NCBI GenBank assembly: GCA_029844215.1
Contig: CM056725.1
Coordinates: 39,524,485-39,588,484, forward strand
Direction: 5' to 3'
Origin: Przewalskia tangutica
Lineage: Eukaryota > Streptophyta > Magnoliopsida > Solanales > Solanaceae
Length of the DNA stretch: 64,000 nt
In this document: positions 47,522 to 59,570 of the stretch, piece after piece
Layout: each line of letters starts with the position of its first letter
Position numbering within the stretch: position 1 is the first letter of the stretch
Position numbers and translations under genes: made by a program
The notes under the pieces: model-generated
Database searches by the model: none
Seen by the model: only the letters and a program-made list of their open reading frames with translations
Told to the model about the DNA's origin: nothing

Positions 47522-47533
47522 GCTCTGATACCA
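47522..47533 (-). other. Primer-binding site, element G
   Basis: Plus strand GCTCTGATACCA is the exact reverse complement of TGGTATCAGAGC, four bases from the LTR end; fits initiator Met-tRNA. Confidence 0.88.
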
Positions 47534-47537
47534 CTTT

Positions 47538-50500
47538 TGTCACGACCCGACCTCGGGCCCGCGACTGGTGCCTTACCCCGGGCACCCTAGTGATACAACA
47601 TCAGAGAAAATCAGCGGAATTAAAAACTCATAAAGACAAACAGTGAAATAAGAAGACAAAGCAACCAAAACGGTTACCTTTCTGTATATATAAATAAAAA
47701 CTTGAACAGTTACATCCCTTTTACAAACCTTGCCCACAACAGTACTACATACCTCTAAGAATGTTATAACAACAACGACGGGACAGGGCCCCGCCATACC
47801 CCTGAATGTAAGTACCTACAACGACAGGGGACTATACCAAAGATAAGCCTCCGGAGAAACGGAGCTTCCCAAAACGCTGAACTGTGATCCTATGAGCGAG
47901 GATCGACGATCGTGTACTCTACCGCGCATGAACGCAGCCTCGAATGAGGTCAAGATAACAGTACCAAGTATATGAAATCGTAAGTATCAAATCAAATCAT
48001 AACATTTTAAAACCAATTACAAATACGCATTTAACAACCAATTTAACTTCATACGGTGCCACAAAGATAAACAAGAGCAAAATAGATATAATGTAATCGG
48101 TCTTTTCTAGGCCGCTAATGATCGGGCAAGGCTAATCGCCCATAGTATCATTATGCGTTTCAATCTCAAACTCCCGCAGCCTGCATAGGTCACACTGCAC
48201 CCGCATGAGGTATTCCTCGACGGGGTAGCTAACCCGCGGCATCATCTCGACTCCCGCACCGAATAGTCACACGCATCGCATGAGGTATTTCTCGACGGTA
48301 ACACACCCGAGTGATCATCCCGAACTCCCGCAGCCCGCATAGTCACACGATCGCATGAGGTATTCCTCGCATCGAGGTGGCAAGTCCTCGCATCATAACA
48401 AGTCGTGGTATGTGATATAATAGCAGTACAACGGGCTTATCGTTTAACAACGTAAGCACAACAAGAATAACCCCCTTACACAAACATCACAAGACACTAA
48501 CACACGTAGCATCATAACATGTTTACTTATCAAACCATCTTACTACACATTCCAGAAATCAATACAAGACTTTCATAAACAAATAAGCAAACCGTTCCTT
48601 TTATCTTTCTTAAGTCGTTATACCTAACTTCCCATAAAGCTAGTATAACACTTAAGCTTTTAAAACCAAGTATTTCTTTTCTTTCAAAAATGATTCATAG
48701 CTCTTTTGAAGTACTTCAAGATTCTTATTATTTAAAACTCAAGTCAAAAGACATCAAAGTAAAACCAAAACAATTTCCATACCTTATTTTTAAACCAATC
48801 TTAAGACAAAAGCGTGCCTTCTTTTTTTTAAACCATTTTAAGACAAAACCCTGCCTTCCTTTAAAACAAAGGCACTTTTTCCTTTTTAAAGTCAAGTAGC
48901 AATATACTTTTTAAACCAAGGGTCTTACTCTTTTAAAAACAAGTAACCTATACCTTTAAATCAAGTTATTTATAAGTCAAGTTATAATTTTAAATCCAAT
49001 GATAAAACCATTCTTATTTTTGAAATCAAGATAACTTTATTCTTTAAAAGACCACACACCCATTACTCATGAGTGAGGTTTTACAACTTTTTAACATAAT
49101 TCAAGTCCTTAATATTTCATAACAAGTCACTTAACTTTGGAATCAAGTCAAGGACACAAAAGGAAAATCAACATCCTTTAAACACACGTGCGTCTACCGC
49201 ACTAAATATATTTCACAAATATCATGCTAGAAAGGATAGGAAGAGGTTCACATACCTCGCGACGATTATCGACAATTAGCAAAATGCTCCAAAGTACTCT
49301 AACCTTGCTCGCCTTTTCCACCCTTCAAGTAGAATACGCTACTCGTAGTACTTCAACCTATAAAGGCCACAAAATGTCTATCAACCTCTAGATCTCTTTG
49401 TAGAATAATTCTAGATACAAGATTCATTATTCTACGGAAAATTCGCAAAGACTCTCCCGCAACCACATAAATCTCCTCCTCTAACGAGGCTTGTTATCAA
49501 ACCAACAATCCCAGGGGGGGTTATACGTCTAACCGGACGTGTACAATTCTACTCCACCATAATACTACAAGTCTACTGTAAATACAGTCCTATGTAAATA
49601 CAGTTCAATTCTTATCCATACTCATTCTACATATAGTATACTCAACTATACATTACTACAACATGTAATATCCAATTACAATAGGGGGACAAAGATCATT
49701 ACCTAGATAAGCCTAAAATTATCCAAGATTATAAGTCGATACTGAGCAACGTTTAGCTCCAAATCCTTATGCTCCAACCCGCTCCAAGCAACCCTTAGAA
49801 GTTTCTATACAACTTCTCTTAACACTTCATCTAAGCTATGAAGATTTTTCTAGGGCTTCGTTTTTGCGACTAAAGGAATAAAGTAGTATTTCCGGGCTCT
49901 TAATATTTGAAAAAAACTTTGGAAAACTACTAGGAATACTAGGCTAAGGTATTTGGGACTATACCAACACTTGAAGAATTTTTCTACAAAGGGGGGGAAA
50001 TTTCGGACGAGAGCTACACAAGAGGGGGGGGGGGATTTTTTTGTGACTTAGAAACAATTAAGTGGATGAAGAAGTCTTGAAATCAATAGGGTATTTATAG
50101 GAAAATCAATGGCCAAGATCTAGGCAAGTGTGTGGTGAGGATGGGGTACATGTGTGTGGGTAGTTGGCCAACCATTTGTCCACCATAACAATGGGACAAG
50201 TGGCAAGCCACTTGTCCCACCCAAAAACCGTCCAACACACCACTAACAATCGGCCCACATGGCCTCAAGGGGGGTGACACGTGTCGCCCCCCTACTCCTC
50301 CAAAATATTTCGTCTTCCGAAAAAATATCCGTAATGCCAAAAATCTGAAAATAAAGTGGGCCCCACAAAACCGTAAATTCTCCCGTGGGCCCCACGTGAC
50401 CAATTTCGGAAATAAAATTCCATAATTCTCAAATATTCCAAAAAGTCCGAATACCAAATCTGGGAATCCCATTCCCATTAATGAATCTTTTTCCTTCACA

Positions 50501-50613
50501 AAATCCGGAAACTTTTCCGTCGAAAAATCACATCTTTCTTCCTTTCCAATTTTAATGTCGTATTTACGTACGTACATCCTCATATACATACTCTGGAACT
50601 ACGGGGTGTAACA
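47538..50613 (-). repeat. 5' LTR of element G
   Basis: Plus strand TGTCACGACCCGACC to GGGGTGTAACA, 3076 bp. It keeps the TATA and dyad lost in the 3' copy, and a CCGCATAGTCACAC repeat at about 48170-48385. A G-run (about 50024-50034) and T-run are likely homopolymer noise. Confidence 0.94.
50092..50292 (-). promoter_or_regulatory. LTR promoter: U3 dyad with G-box core and TATA box (G, 5' LTR)
   Basis: The dyad at 50269-50292 has arms GGGGGGTGACAC and GTGTCGCCCCCC (one mismatched pair), with a central CACGTG G-box. TATAAATA (minus) is at 50092-50099. Confidence 0.65.
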
Positions 50614-51062
50614 ATTATAATAGCTACCATTTCAGTGTTCGAATGGCGCCTTACGAAGCCTTGTATGGGCGGAAGTATAGGTTGCCGGTCGATTGGTTCG
50701 ATGTTGGCAAGGTTCAGATAGTTGGTCCATAATTGATTCAGCAGAATGAGGATAAGGCGAAGCTTATCCAGAGGAGGTTATTAGCAGCTCAGAGTCAACA
50801 GAAGTCTTGCAGATAATCGACATCAACACTTGGAGTTCAGGTTGATGGTGGGCCTTCATGTACCACCCCTGGCGGTGTGACGAGATTTGGAAAGCAAGGG
50901 AAACTTAGCCCGAGGTACTTTGGGCCTTTTCAGATCGTTTGTAGAATAGGCCAGGTTGCCTATAAGTTAGCAATGTCGTCCGACTTAGGAGGAAGTACGT
51001 CTGGTCTTTCATGTTGCTACGATTCGGAAGAGTATCGGAAATTCATCCAGAGTGTTCCCAAT
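50614..51062 (+). pseudogene. Integrase remnant of element E, second part (after G)
   Basis: Begins with the ATTAT duplication, then in shifting frames ATISVFEWRLTKPCMGGS / YEALYGRKY-like, PVDWFDVGKVQIV and IQRRLLAAQSQQKSC. The clean frame at 50877 follows: TRFGKQGKLSPRYFGPFQIV, RIGQVAYKLAMSSDL. GPF is the GPY/F motif. FHVATIRKS and SRVFPINDDQVKD follow in another frame, the usual lead into a chromodomain, but no chromodomain is seen before the 3' end. Confidence 0.83.
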
Positions 51063-51432
51063 TAATGACGACCAAGTTAAGGATAGTAACCCCGAGATTT
51101 TAAAAACTGAAGTAATGACAGAAATGTGATACGTATATTAGGAACAGTTCGAGTGTACGAGGAGAGAACGGTGAGTAAGAAAAGAGGCGAAGATGTGTTA
51201 AGAAGATGAAAGTGTTTTTTTTTTTGTTTTTTTTTTAAGTAAAGAGGTGAAGAAAGTATCCTTGGGACTATGGGTGAAGCTAATAGTATTGTTATACGCT
51301 TTAAGATGATTCTTCGTTGGCTCGGATATGAGTTTTTGCGCATACGTTGTATTGTGGCCATATGTGGCATTTTGCAAATTGTTCAAGTTATGAGGGACTA
51401 TGTCGTTATCTGAGTTATTCGAATCTTGAAGG

Positions 51433-51467
51433 AACATTCGGGACGAATGTTTCTAAGGGGGGGAGAA
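51433..51467 (+). other. Pre-PPT hairpin and polypurine tract, element E
   Basis: AACATTCG/GGA/CGAATGTT at 51433-51451 and AAGGGGGGGAGAA at 51455-51467. A T-rich run at about 51214-51236, upstream, replaces a shorter one in G. Confidence 0.87.
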
Positions 51468-51657
51468 TTTTATACCCCGTAGTTCCGGAGTATGTATGTA
51501 AGGACGTACGTACGAATGTATACGCCCTAATTAGGGTAAGAATGATAGAATTGTTTTCCGACGGAAATTATTCCGAACTTTGTGAAGGAATTTTACGTTT
51601 TCAACATTTTTACTATTATGGAATTTTTCCGAGAGATTAAATATTTTGGACCAATAG

Positions 51658-51907
51658 GAGGGCGACAAGTGTCACTCCTAGATTGGGCCATGTGGGACGA
51701 AATTGAGTGGACAAGTAGGCAAGACAAGTGGCCAAAAGTCTTGCATGGCTGGTCTTGGCTTGGACAAATTTGGCTAAGTTTAGTGGGCAAGTCTTGCATG
51801 GTCAAGGTCTTGCATGGCTTTAGTAAGACAAATGTGGGAAAGAACCTTCACATATGATCTCTACCTTACACATGTGTTAATCTCAACCCTTGGTTGTGCT
51901 ATATAAA
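51658..51907 (+). promoter_or_regulatory. LTR promoter: U3 dyad and TATA box (E, 3' LTR)
   Basis: Dyad 51658-51679 (right arm TGTCACTCCT), TATATAAA 51900-51907. Confidence 0.55.
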
Positions 51908-52645
51908 CCCCCTTAGTGGATGAAAATCAGCCACACTTAACATATTACAAGACTTGAAAAACATTTCCTCTCCCTCCTTCTCTATATTGATTTCGTCCAA
52001 CCCCCTCCCCTAACCAAATGTTGTCCAAAAATTCTTAAACTTATAAGTATTCTTCCTTAATGTGTTAGGAAGATTATTAACCAAGAGTTAGACAAGATTT
52101 CACACCCCTAGCCTCAAAAGAAACCCCCCTTGGCCGAGAGTGGGCAGATTTTCGGGACTGTTTTGGGCAGATTTTTAGTCAAGTTTGGAAGGGAATATCT
52201 CCTAGCATATAAAGAGTTTTTGGGTTTTTCAAAAGCCTAAAATGAATATCGTCGAGTCTAGTTTCCAATGCAACAAACCACTCGTCGATAGGACACTGAA
52301 GTAGAGAGTTATCGACGTTACAAGTTCAGATGACGAAGCAGTGGCTAAAAATCTGGACAATCACATTTTTGGGCTATCTTGAGGTAATGAACCTTAACCT
52401 CCTTGTGAAGTTGATTTATTATGTATATATGGATATTATACATATATTGGAGGTATATTATGGACTATAAGATATAAAGAAAGATTTGGATCTTGCTAAG
52501 AAGTTAACAACAAAGAAACTATAACTTATATAAAGATTGGAATATAAGTTGAAGGACTAATGAAGTAATTGGATAAGTATTATTGTAAAAGTTGGCCAAG
52601 GACCCCAACTTAAGGACCGTAGCTACTTTGGACTTTTTACTTTGG

Positions 52646-52952
52646 ACTTCTTTACTTATTGTTATTATGAAGGGAGATAGTAAACCGCGTTACCGTTTGG
52701 GCGTGTTATCCCCTTCTTTTACTTATTGTTATTATGAAGGGAGATAGTAAACCGCGTTACCGTTTGGGCGTGTTATCCCCTTCTTTACTTATTGTTATTA
52801 TGAAGGGAGATAGTAAACCGCGTTACCGTTTGGGTGTGTTATCCCCTTCTTTACTTATTATTATTATGAAGGAGAGATTGTTAATCGCGTTCCGTTTGGG
52901 CGTGTTATCCCCTTCATTAGTTATTATTATTATGAAGTAGAGATTGTTAATC
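52646..52952 (+). repeat. ~65-bp tandem repeat in E 3' LTR (about 5 units)
   Basis: Same unit as at 33712-33950 with one more copy, so the array changed in one LTR after insertion or was collapsed in assembly. Confidence 0.88.
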
Positions 52953-53950
52953 GTCGCGAGGTATGTGAACCTCTTCCTATCTTTTCTAGCATGATATTTT
53001 GTAAAATATATATAGTACGGTAGACGTACGTGTGTAAAAGGAATTTGGTTTATTTAAAACATAAAGTGTTATAATGGTTTTATGGGAAGTTAATTATAAC
53101 AACTTTATGTAGGTAAAAGAATGGGTTATTGATTTTTAAAAAAAATAAGAGACTTGACTTATATTTGACTTGACTTGATATGTGAAGAACTTGAATTGTG
53201 TGGAAAGTTGTGAAACCTCATTCGTGAGTAATGAGTACTTGGTTTCGAATAATAATGTTATATTGATTTCGGAAATGGGAATAAGTATCGAACAAACCAC
53301 TTCAAATAATAATAAAGGAAAATATATTGACAAATAATTAATATTATTAAAACAAGTAGAAACCTCCATCTGCATAGAAGCTAAGATAAGACAAAATTGT
53401 ATTACATTTCCTAGATCACGGTTGCTTTAATAAGGTCATTAATAACAAGTATTGATTTTTCTTAAATTCCAAGGTAAGGAACTTGATTTCTAAAAGAAAA
53501 GAGACTTGAGGAATTGAAGTGTTTTTGGTTTAAAAGAAAGGCATGGTTTTGTCTTAAAATGGTTTAAAAAGAAGGTATGGAAATTGTTTTGGTTTACTTA
53601 AAAATAATAGTCACTCTATTTTGATACTACGGGTATCGTGTGACCTTCGAAAATGGAAATGGATCTTTTGAAAGAATCTAATGTACGTAGTACTTTAGGG
53701 TTAAAACCCGGATTGTTGGCATAAAATGAGAGTACTTGAGTTTATATAAATGGTGAATCTATTTACATGTTAATGAAATTCTAAGAGTATGTTGAACTTG
53801 CCTATGCTAGTTATGATAGCCTTTGTTGTGCAAGTATTGTATTTCTATACCACCGCGTCTCTCGATGGAGGGCCGGCTGACTTGTTGTGAACTTATTTGG
53901 ACGTACCGGCTGTGACGGAGGATTCCACGGGTATGCTTCCATTGTGAGTG

Positions 53951-54285
53951 ATCTTGGCCATGCTTATACGATGAGGGATTCCGGGGCATGTGTCCAGGAT
54001 GCAGGTTAGATGCCCGCGCGTTTCATTACTCCATGGTCATGCTTATACGATGAGGGATTCCGGGGCATGCGACCATGTTATACTTTACTCCATGGGCTAG
54101 CTCCCCGTGAAGACATGTACCCACGATGAGGGATTCCGGGGGCATGTTATATTATTATTCCATGGGCTAGCTCCCCATGAAGACCTGCGCCTACGATGAG
54201 GGATTCCGAGGGCACGTTATGACCATGCTTATACGATGAGGGATTTCGGGGCATGCGACCGAGTATATATATATATATATGTATT
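53951..54285 (+). repeat. GATGAGGGATTCC minisatellite and (TA)n in E 3' LTR
   Basis: Partner of 34947-35278 with the same unit order and a shorter TA run (about 54264-54280). Confidence 0.83.
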
Positions 54286-54977
54286 GTATATGTGTACGCC
54301 GACAGTGAGGTAGGATTCCACGGGCGCGTCGCATGAGTATGATTTATGTCATGATCGCCAGTGAGGAAGGAATTCCACGGGCATGATTGATGTTATGGGC
54401 GTGAGACCCATTGTTATATTTTGAGTGATGACTTTGAGGGCGTGAGTCCCTGACTTGACACGATTGTTTTAGATTGTGAAATGGTATCATTTTAGAGACA
54501 ATGTTGATGTTCATTACTCTTGTTGTTAGCCGGGCTTTGTGAAACACATTTTTTGATTATCATACTTGTTTCATGTTTTATATATAGACTATTATGATTT
54601 CATTACGATTTTCGCCACATACTTGGTACTGTTATCGACTCTTCGGCTGCGTTCATGCCGCAGGTTGAGGTACGTAGCTTGCTGATCCGCTCTCTTAGGA
54701 TCACTGTTCAGTTCTGGGAAAGCTCCATTTCGCCGGAGGCTTGTCTTTTGGTACGGTTCCCTGGGGTCATGTTATACCCCGTATTTCCAGAGTATGTACG
54801 TAAGGACGTACGTAGAAAATTTGAGCCTTAAGTTAGGCAAAGGACCGAATTTGGGCACAAGTGCCGAATAGAGTCGTTTTTCGACGAAACGTTTCCACAG
54901 CTTTCGTAGGGAAAATTTCGGCTATGTCATTTATAATTTTTGCGGATTTTTCCGAGAGACGAAACATTTTGACCAAC

Positions 54978-55213
54978 GAGGGTGACATGTGTCACCCTCA
55001 CATCGAAGCAATAGGTGGCTTGGACGATCAAGGCCCAAGAGGATTGGTTGGCCTCGCCGATTGGTCCCTCCTTTGTGCCTAGTTTTGTGGCTTGTTTTGT
55101 GGAGTGTTTTGTGGAGTGTTTTGTGGGTGCACTTGGCTTGATCTAGGCCTTACACTTGACTTGCACATGGCTAGATCTTGGCCATTGGATGGCTTTTGGT
55201 TTTTCTATAAATA
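54978..55213 (+). promoter_or_regulatory. LTR promoter: U3 dyad and TATA box (H, 5' LTR)
   Basis: Perfect 10-bp-arm dyad 54978-54999; TATAAATA 55206-55213. Confidence 0.63.
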
Positions 55214-57060
55214 CCCCTAAGCTCAAGACTTCATTCATCCAAAACTTCCAAGTCTTGAAACCCTCTCCTCCCTTCTTGTTGTGCTAGCCGAGCTTCCTCC
55301 TCCCCTTTTCGTGAGGCCTAGTGGCCGAGAGGGTACTACCCCTAGTGGCCTTGTGGCCGAGAGCATACCCCACGTTGGAGTGTTCTCGAGGTACCCCTGG
55401 TAGAAAGTTGTCTTCCAAGTATTGTTATAATACCCAAAATACCTGGCCTTATACCTTGTTGTATTCCAAAAGTTACCTCTATACGTAGAGCCCAAATACT
55501 ACCTTTTTAGTCTCAAACCGAAACCCTAAGGAATCTTCATTTGTTAGTTGAAGGATTTAAGTAGAAGTTGGATAGAACTTCTGGGTTGTTCGAGCGGGAT
55601 GGAGCACCGAGTTGGAGCTAAACATTGCTAAGGATCGACATTTAACTTGGATAATTATGGGCTTATCGAGGTAATTATCTTGTCCTCTATTGTAATTGGA
55701 AATTACATGTTTGTTAGAATATATAGTTGAAGTATACTATATATGGAACTATACTTAGTATTCGGCAATGTCTTTTGACTTAAGCTGAAGAATAAAGAAA
55801 AGAATCGAATGTATTTACATAGGGTGTATTCTGAGACTTGTGTAGAGTTCTTGAGTAGGATGGTGCACGTCAGGTTAGGCGTGTAAACCCCGCAGTTGGC
55901 TTGGTAGCCACCTCGATAGAGGAGGAGATTTCTGTTGTGGCGGGAGAGTCTTTGCGAATTTTACGTAGAAAGATAGAACTTGTGTTTTGGGGTTAATAGA
56001 CGTTTGTGACCTTTATAGGTGAAAGTACTAAGAGTAGCGTATTCTACTCGAGAGTGGAAAGGGCTAGCAAGGTTGTAGTTCTTGGAGCATTTTGCTTATT
56101 GTCGATAAATCGTCGCGCGGTATGTGAACCTCTTCCTATCTCTTCTAGCATGATATGTGTGAACTATGTAGTACGGTAGACGTATACGTGTTAATCGTGT
56201 TTGATTGTTCTTAAAACATAAAGTGTTATAACGGCTTTATGGGAAGTTGGTTATATGACTTTATGAAGGTAAGAAAATACTTTGTGGTTTTAAAAGGTAA
56301 TCGATGTGAATTATAAGCGGCTAGTTATAATAAAGAACTTGATGTATTTCAAAAGATTTATAAATCGTTTTGGAAGGGAGAGTAACACTTGGTTTTAAAA
56401 GGTTTTAAAAAGAGTTATACTAGCTTTTTGGGGAGTTAGGTATAATGTCTTAAGAGAGGTAAAGAAAATGGTTTACTGATGTTATAAGATAAGAGACTTA
56501 ACTTATTTGTTTTAATGTGAATGTTTGTGTGAAACCTCATTCGTGAGTAATGAGTACTTGGTTTTGTTTTACTGATTTCGGAAATCAGAATGTGTATCGA
56601 CAGACTACTGCAGCGTTAATAAAGGAAAATGTATTGAATAATGATGAATTGTATTAAAACCAGTAGAAACCTCCATCTGCATAGAAACTAAGATGAGACA
56701 AAATGATATACATTTTCTAGATTATGGCTGCTGTAATAAGAATGTTGTAAACAAGAATAGCCTACTCTCACGTGAGACATATATTACTCAATTGTTCTAA
56801 AAAGGAATCAAGTGATTAAGTTTGGGAACTATGAAACCATTTGAAAATGAGAAGCTTGAGTAATTAAAACTAGGCAAACTGGAACTTAGGAAAAGAATGT
56901 TGTTACTTGATTTTGAAAAGGGAATGTGGGTTGGTCATTCTAATACTACGGGTATCGGGTGACTTTTATAAAAGTAATGGATCTCTTTTAAAAGAACTTA
57001 ACGTATGTAGTACTTTGGGGTTAAAAACCCGGACTTTGGCATAAAATGAAAGTACTTTGA

Positions 57061-57160
57061 GTTGTTGTGAAACTTGCCTATGCTTGTTGTTGTGAAATTT
57101 GCCTATGCTTGTTGTTGTGAAATTTGCCTATGCTTGTTGTTGTGAAACTTGCCTATGCTT
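57061..57160 (+). repeat. 25-bp tandem repeat, four units, in H LTR
   Basis: Exactly four units of GTTGTTGTGAAAYTTGCCTA + TGCTT at 57061, 57086, 57111 and 57136. Confidence 0.95.
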
Positions 57161-57316
57161 GTGATGATAGCCTTTGTTGTGCAAGTGTGGTATTTACGTA
57201 TTCTGGCGTCTCGATAGAGGTAGGTTGACTTGTCGAGAACTTACTTGGACGTCTTTGGCGGTGATGGAGAATTCCACGGTATGTTTCCATTTTGATTATC
57301 GTCTTGTTGTTGATGT

Positions 57317-57592
57317 CACATGGACATGTCTACACCGACGATGATTCGGGGCATCGCGCCACGCGTCGTTGATTACCGATATATGGTTATTACCGCAACA
57401 TGGACGCGTTCACACCGACGTCTGATTCGGGGCATGTGGCGTGCGGCGGGGTTGACCACCGATATATTGTTATTGAGGTTACATGGGCATGTCTACACCG
57501 TCGCGATTCCGGGGCATGTGGCCACGCGGCCTTGTTATTGTGTTGCATTATGGACATGTCTACCGTCTGATATTCGGCATGCGGCCATGATG
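57317..57592 (+). repeat. ~75-bp minisatellite in H LTR
   Basis: Four irregular units with ACATGGACATGTCTACACCG, GATTCGGGGCATG and CACCGATATAT or similar. Lies in the same slot as the minisatellites of D, E and F. Confidence 0.8.
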
Positions 57593-58168
57593 CGAACATG
57601 ATGGATGTTGTGGGCGTGAGACCCATAGTTATATTTAGTGGTGACTTTGAGGCGTGAGTCACGGACTTAGCTTTTATGTTGCGTCTTGTATTTTGGTTAT
57701 CATACATGTCTCCGCTTTTAGGCTATTATGATTTCATTTACTGATTTGTGAGTTCACATACTTGGTACTGTTGCATCGACCTCCTTCGGCCGCGTTCATG
57801 CCGCAGTAGAGGTACATCGGCCGTGGATCCTCGCTCTTAGGATCTCATTTCGGCGTGTTGGAAAGCTCCGTTCCTTGAGGCTTATCTTTGGTATGTTTCC
57901 ACTGAGTTGTAGGTTCTTGTAAATTGTGGTATGGCGGCCCCGTCCGTCATAGTTGTTGTAAATCTTAAGTGCAGCCTTTGTTGTGGCGGGGTTTGTAAAA
58001 GGACAACTGTTCGGGTTTTGTGTATATCATGAAAAATCGCTTTGGTTGCTTTGTTTATTTATTATATCTCTTGTTTCATGACTCGTGTTTTATTTTCCAC
58101 TGGTTTTCTCGATGTTGTATCACTAGGGTGCGGGGTAAGGCACGATGGGCCGGTTGGTCGTGACAATG

Positions 58169-58180
58169 TGGTATCAGAGC
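58169..58180 (+). other. Primer-binding site, element H (intact)
   Basis: TGGTATCAGAGC, a full 12-base match to the complement of the initiator Met-tRNA 3' end. It is the reference for the altered copies. Confidence 0.9.
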
Positions 58181-58376
58181 AGTTAGTCCTCGGAAAGTGT
58201 CTACAGACCGTGTCTAGTAGAGTCTTGATTATCGGTGTGTTGTGCACCACATCTATAATCAGGAGGCTAGAGGACATTTAGGATTGGTTTCCATTCTTCT
58301 CATGCCGCGATCGTGCCTTAGAGCGTGTTGTAAGTTGGACCCTCCGACGTGTTTCGTTTTACGATTATGCCTCTGC

Positions 58377-59570
58377 GAAGGCAACCAGGCCCGAAGGGCA
58401 AAGCGGCGAGGAGCTAGTGGGATTCGAGGAGAATGCGAGCGCGAGCCCGGCCAAGACTGAGTAGTGCTTCAGACGGCGAGTTCTGCGACGCCGCCAGCAC
58501 CAGCAGAGTTTAGCGCAGCGATGGGCTGCGAGACTCTGATACACGAGCCTCCGGTCCACGATGCGGAGCGGGAGATGGGTCACAGAGATGGCCCGATTAT
58601 TGGCGAGGTTGTGGCGAATATGAGATAAATTTGGCCGGATTCGATTCAGCCTGGCTGTAGTGCACCGAAGGCGAGCGATTTGAGGCTACGGATTTCTTAG
58701 TCAGCACTTTGAGTTTTACGGTCGGCCGGAGGATGATCCGCAGGAGTTCATCCGTCGATTCTGAGAGGATCATGCGGGTGATCAAGGCTTCGAGATCGAA
58801 GTCGTGACATTTGGTTCGCGTCGGCCGCGTGATACGCGATCGATTGGTTTGACTTCGTGGGAGCTCTCCGGGAGAGCATGCACTTCCACCGTTTGGGACG
58901 AGTTTTGGGGCCTTCGGCACATTTCTTGCCTCCAAAAATGAGGATGGATCGGGCCGAAAGATTTTTGATGTTGGCGAAGCAGGCGTCTGATTCGGGAGTA
59001 CAATGTGAGTTCGACTCATTGGCGGTATGTTCCGCATTAGTAGCTAGTATGGAGGATCGAGTGCACCGATATGTTACGTGGCTCGATGATTACCTAGCGT
59101 AGTTGTTCGGTGTTTCTCTTCACCGCATGGACATTGCCCGCATTCGTGCTCATGCACTTGGAGTGCGAGGCGCAGATCGACAGGTGGACCGCTTTCAGAA
59201 GAAGGCCAAGATCACGGATATTTTGGCGACTTTCGAGGCGGACCGCCTCAGTGACTAGTTATGTACCTCCGCCATTGCAGAGTGGTCCTCCGCAGCCTTC
59301 GGGACCGCAGGATATTCGGGAAGCGGTCGTGGCTCCCGTGTTTGGAATGTTCGGGGAGTAGGGTGTTGGCGATGCGATCACCCTACCTCGGTGTGGTCGA
59401 TGTGGTAGACCGCATTTGGGAGTGTCGTAGTACCAAGGAGCTTGTTATTCTTGCGCCAACGGGGCCATATGACGAGAAGGTCAGGCGAGGTAGCGCTGGT
59501 AGGATAGCACAGACTACTAGAGCGATTTGCGGGCCACGGTAGAGGTCGCGGTGGAAGTTCGATTTTAGCG
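58377..59570 (+). pseudogene. gag remnant of element H
   Basis: Start at 58377 (MPLRRQPGPKGKA-like). Capsid signatures are scattered over three frames: DPQEFIRRF-like near 58735, TFGSRRPRDTRSIG / DWFDFVGAL near 58810-58870, FLPPKMRMDRAERFLML near 58920-58980, SLAVCSALVASMEDRVHRYV near 59020-59075, WLDDYLA. A damaged zinc-knuckle region follows near 59390-59480 (GRCGRPHLGVC-like, CYSC, GPYDEK). Numerous 1-3 base indels. Same deletions of pol as in A. Confidence 0.78.

Larger units (their letters stand above)
41272..50613 (-). mobile_element. Element G: complete-ended non-autonomous LTR retrotransposon
   Basis: Minus-strand element of 9342 bp with LTRs at 47538-50613 (5') and 41272-44291 (3') and a 3246-bp interior. 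It has a perfect target duplication ATTAT (41267-41271 and 50614-50618) inside the integrase remnant of E. Interior order on the minus strand: primer site, gag, spacer, integrase remnant, hairpin and polypurine tract. No protease, RT or RNase H. Layout and interior size equal those of E, so the two are sister non-autonomous elements with different LTR subfamilies. The AT-rich LTR halves are almost identical, which suggests a recent insertion. Confidence 0.95.
32573..54769 (+). mobile_element. Element E: non-autonomous LTR retrotransposon carrying nested F, G and H
   Basis: 5' LTR 32573-36033, 3' LTR from 51468. The interior, without F and G, is about 3.2 kb, the same as the interior of G. It has a primer site, the best-preserved gag in the window, the spacer, an integrase remnant and a polypurine tract, with no protease, RT or RNase H. 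F interrupts gag, G interrupts integrase, and H cuts the 3' LTR at 54770; the rest of the 3' LTR is right of the window. Confidence 0.9.
51468..54769 (+). repeat. 3' LTR of element E (cut by element H)
   Basis: Starts TTTTATACCCCGTAGTTCC: the terminal TG is TT here, although the rest aligns with the 5' LTR. It matches the 5' LTR closely up to 54769, where H starts after GGTCA. The remaining ~250 bp lies right of the window. Confidence 0.9.
54770..58165 (+). repeat. 5' LTR of element H
   Basis: TGTTATACCCCGTATTTCC to TTGGTCGTGACA, 3396 bp. Dyad and TATA near the start, GAG-type donor site reading GCGCGGTATGTG near 56116, two tandem arrays at 57061-57160 and 57317-57592. Confidence 0.92.

Noticed and set aside
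57317..57601. 93-codon frame MDMSTPTMIRG...
   Set aside because: Runs through a 75-bp minisatellite with indels; no family resemblance.
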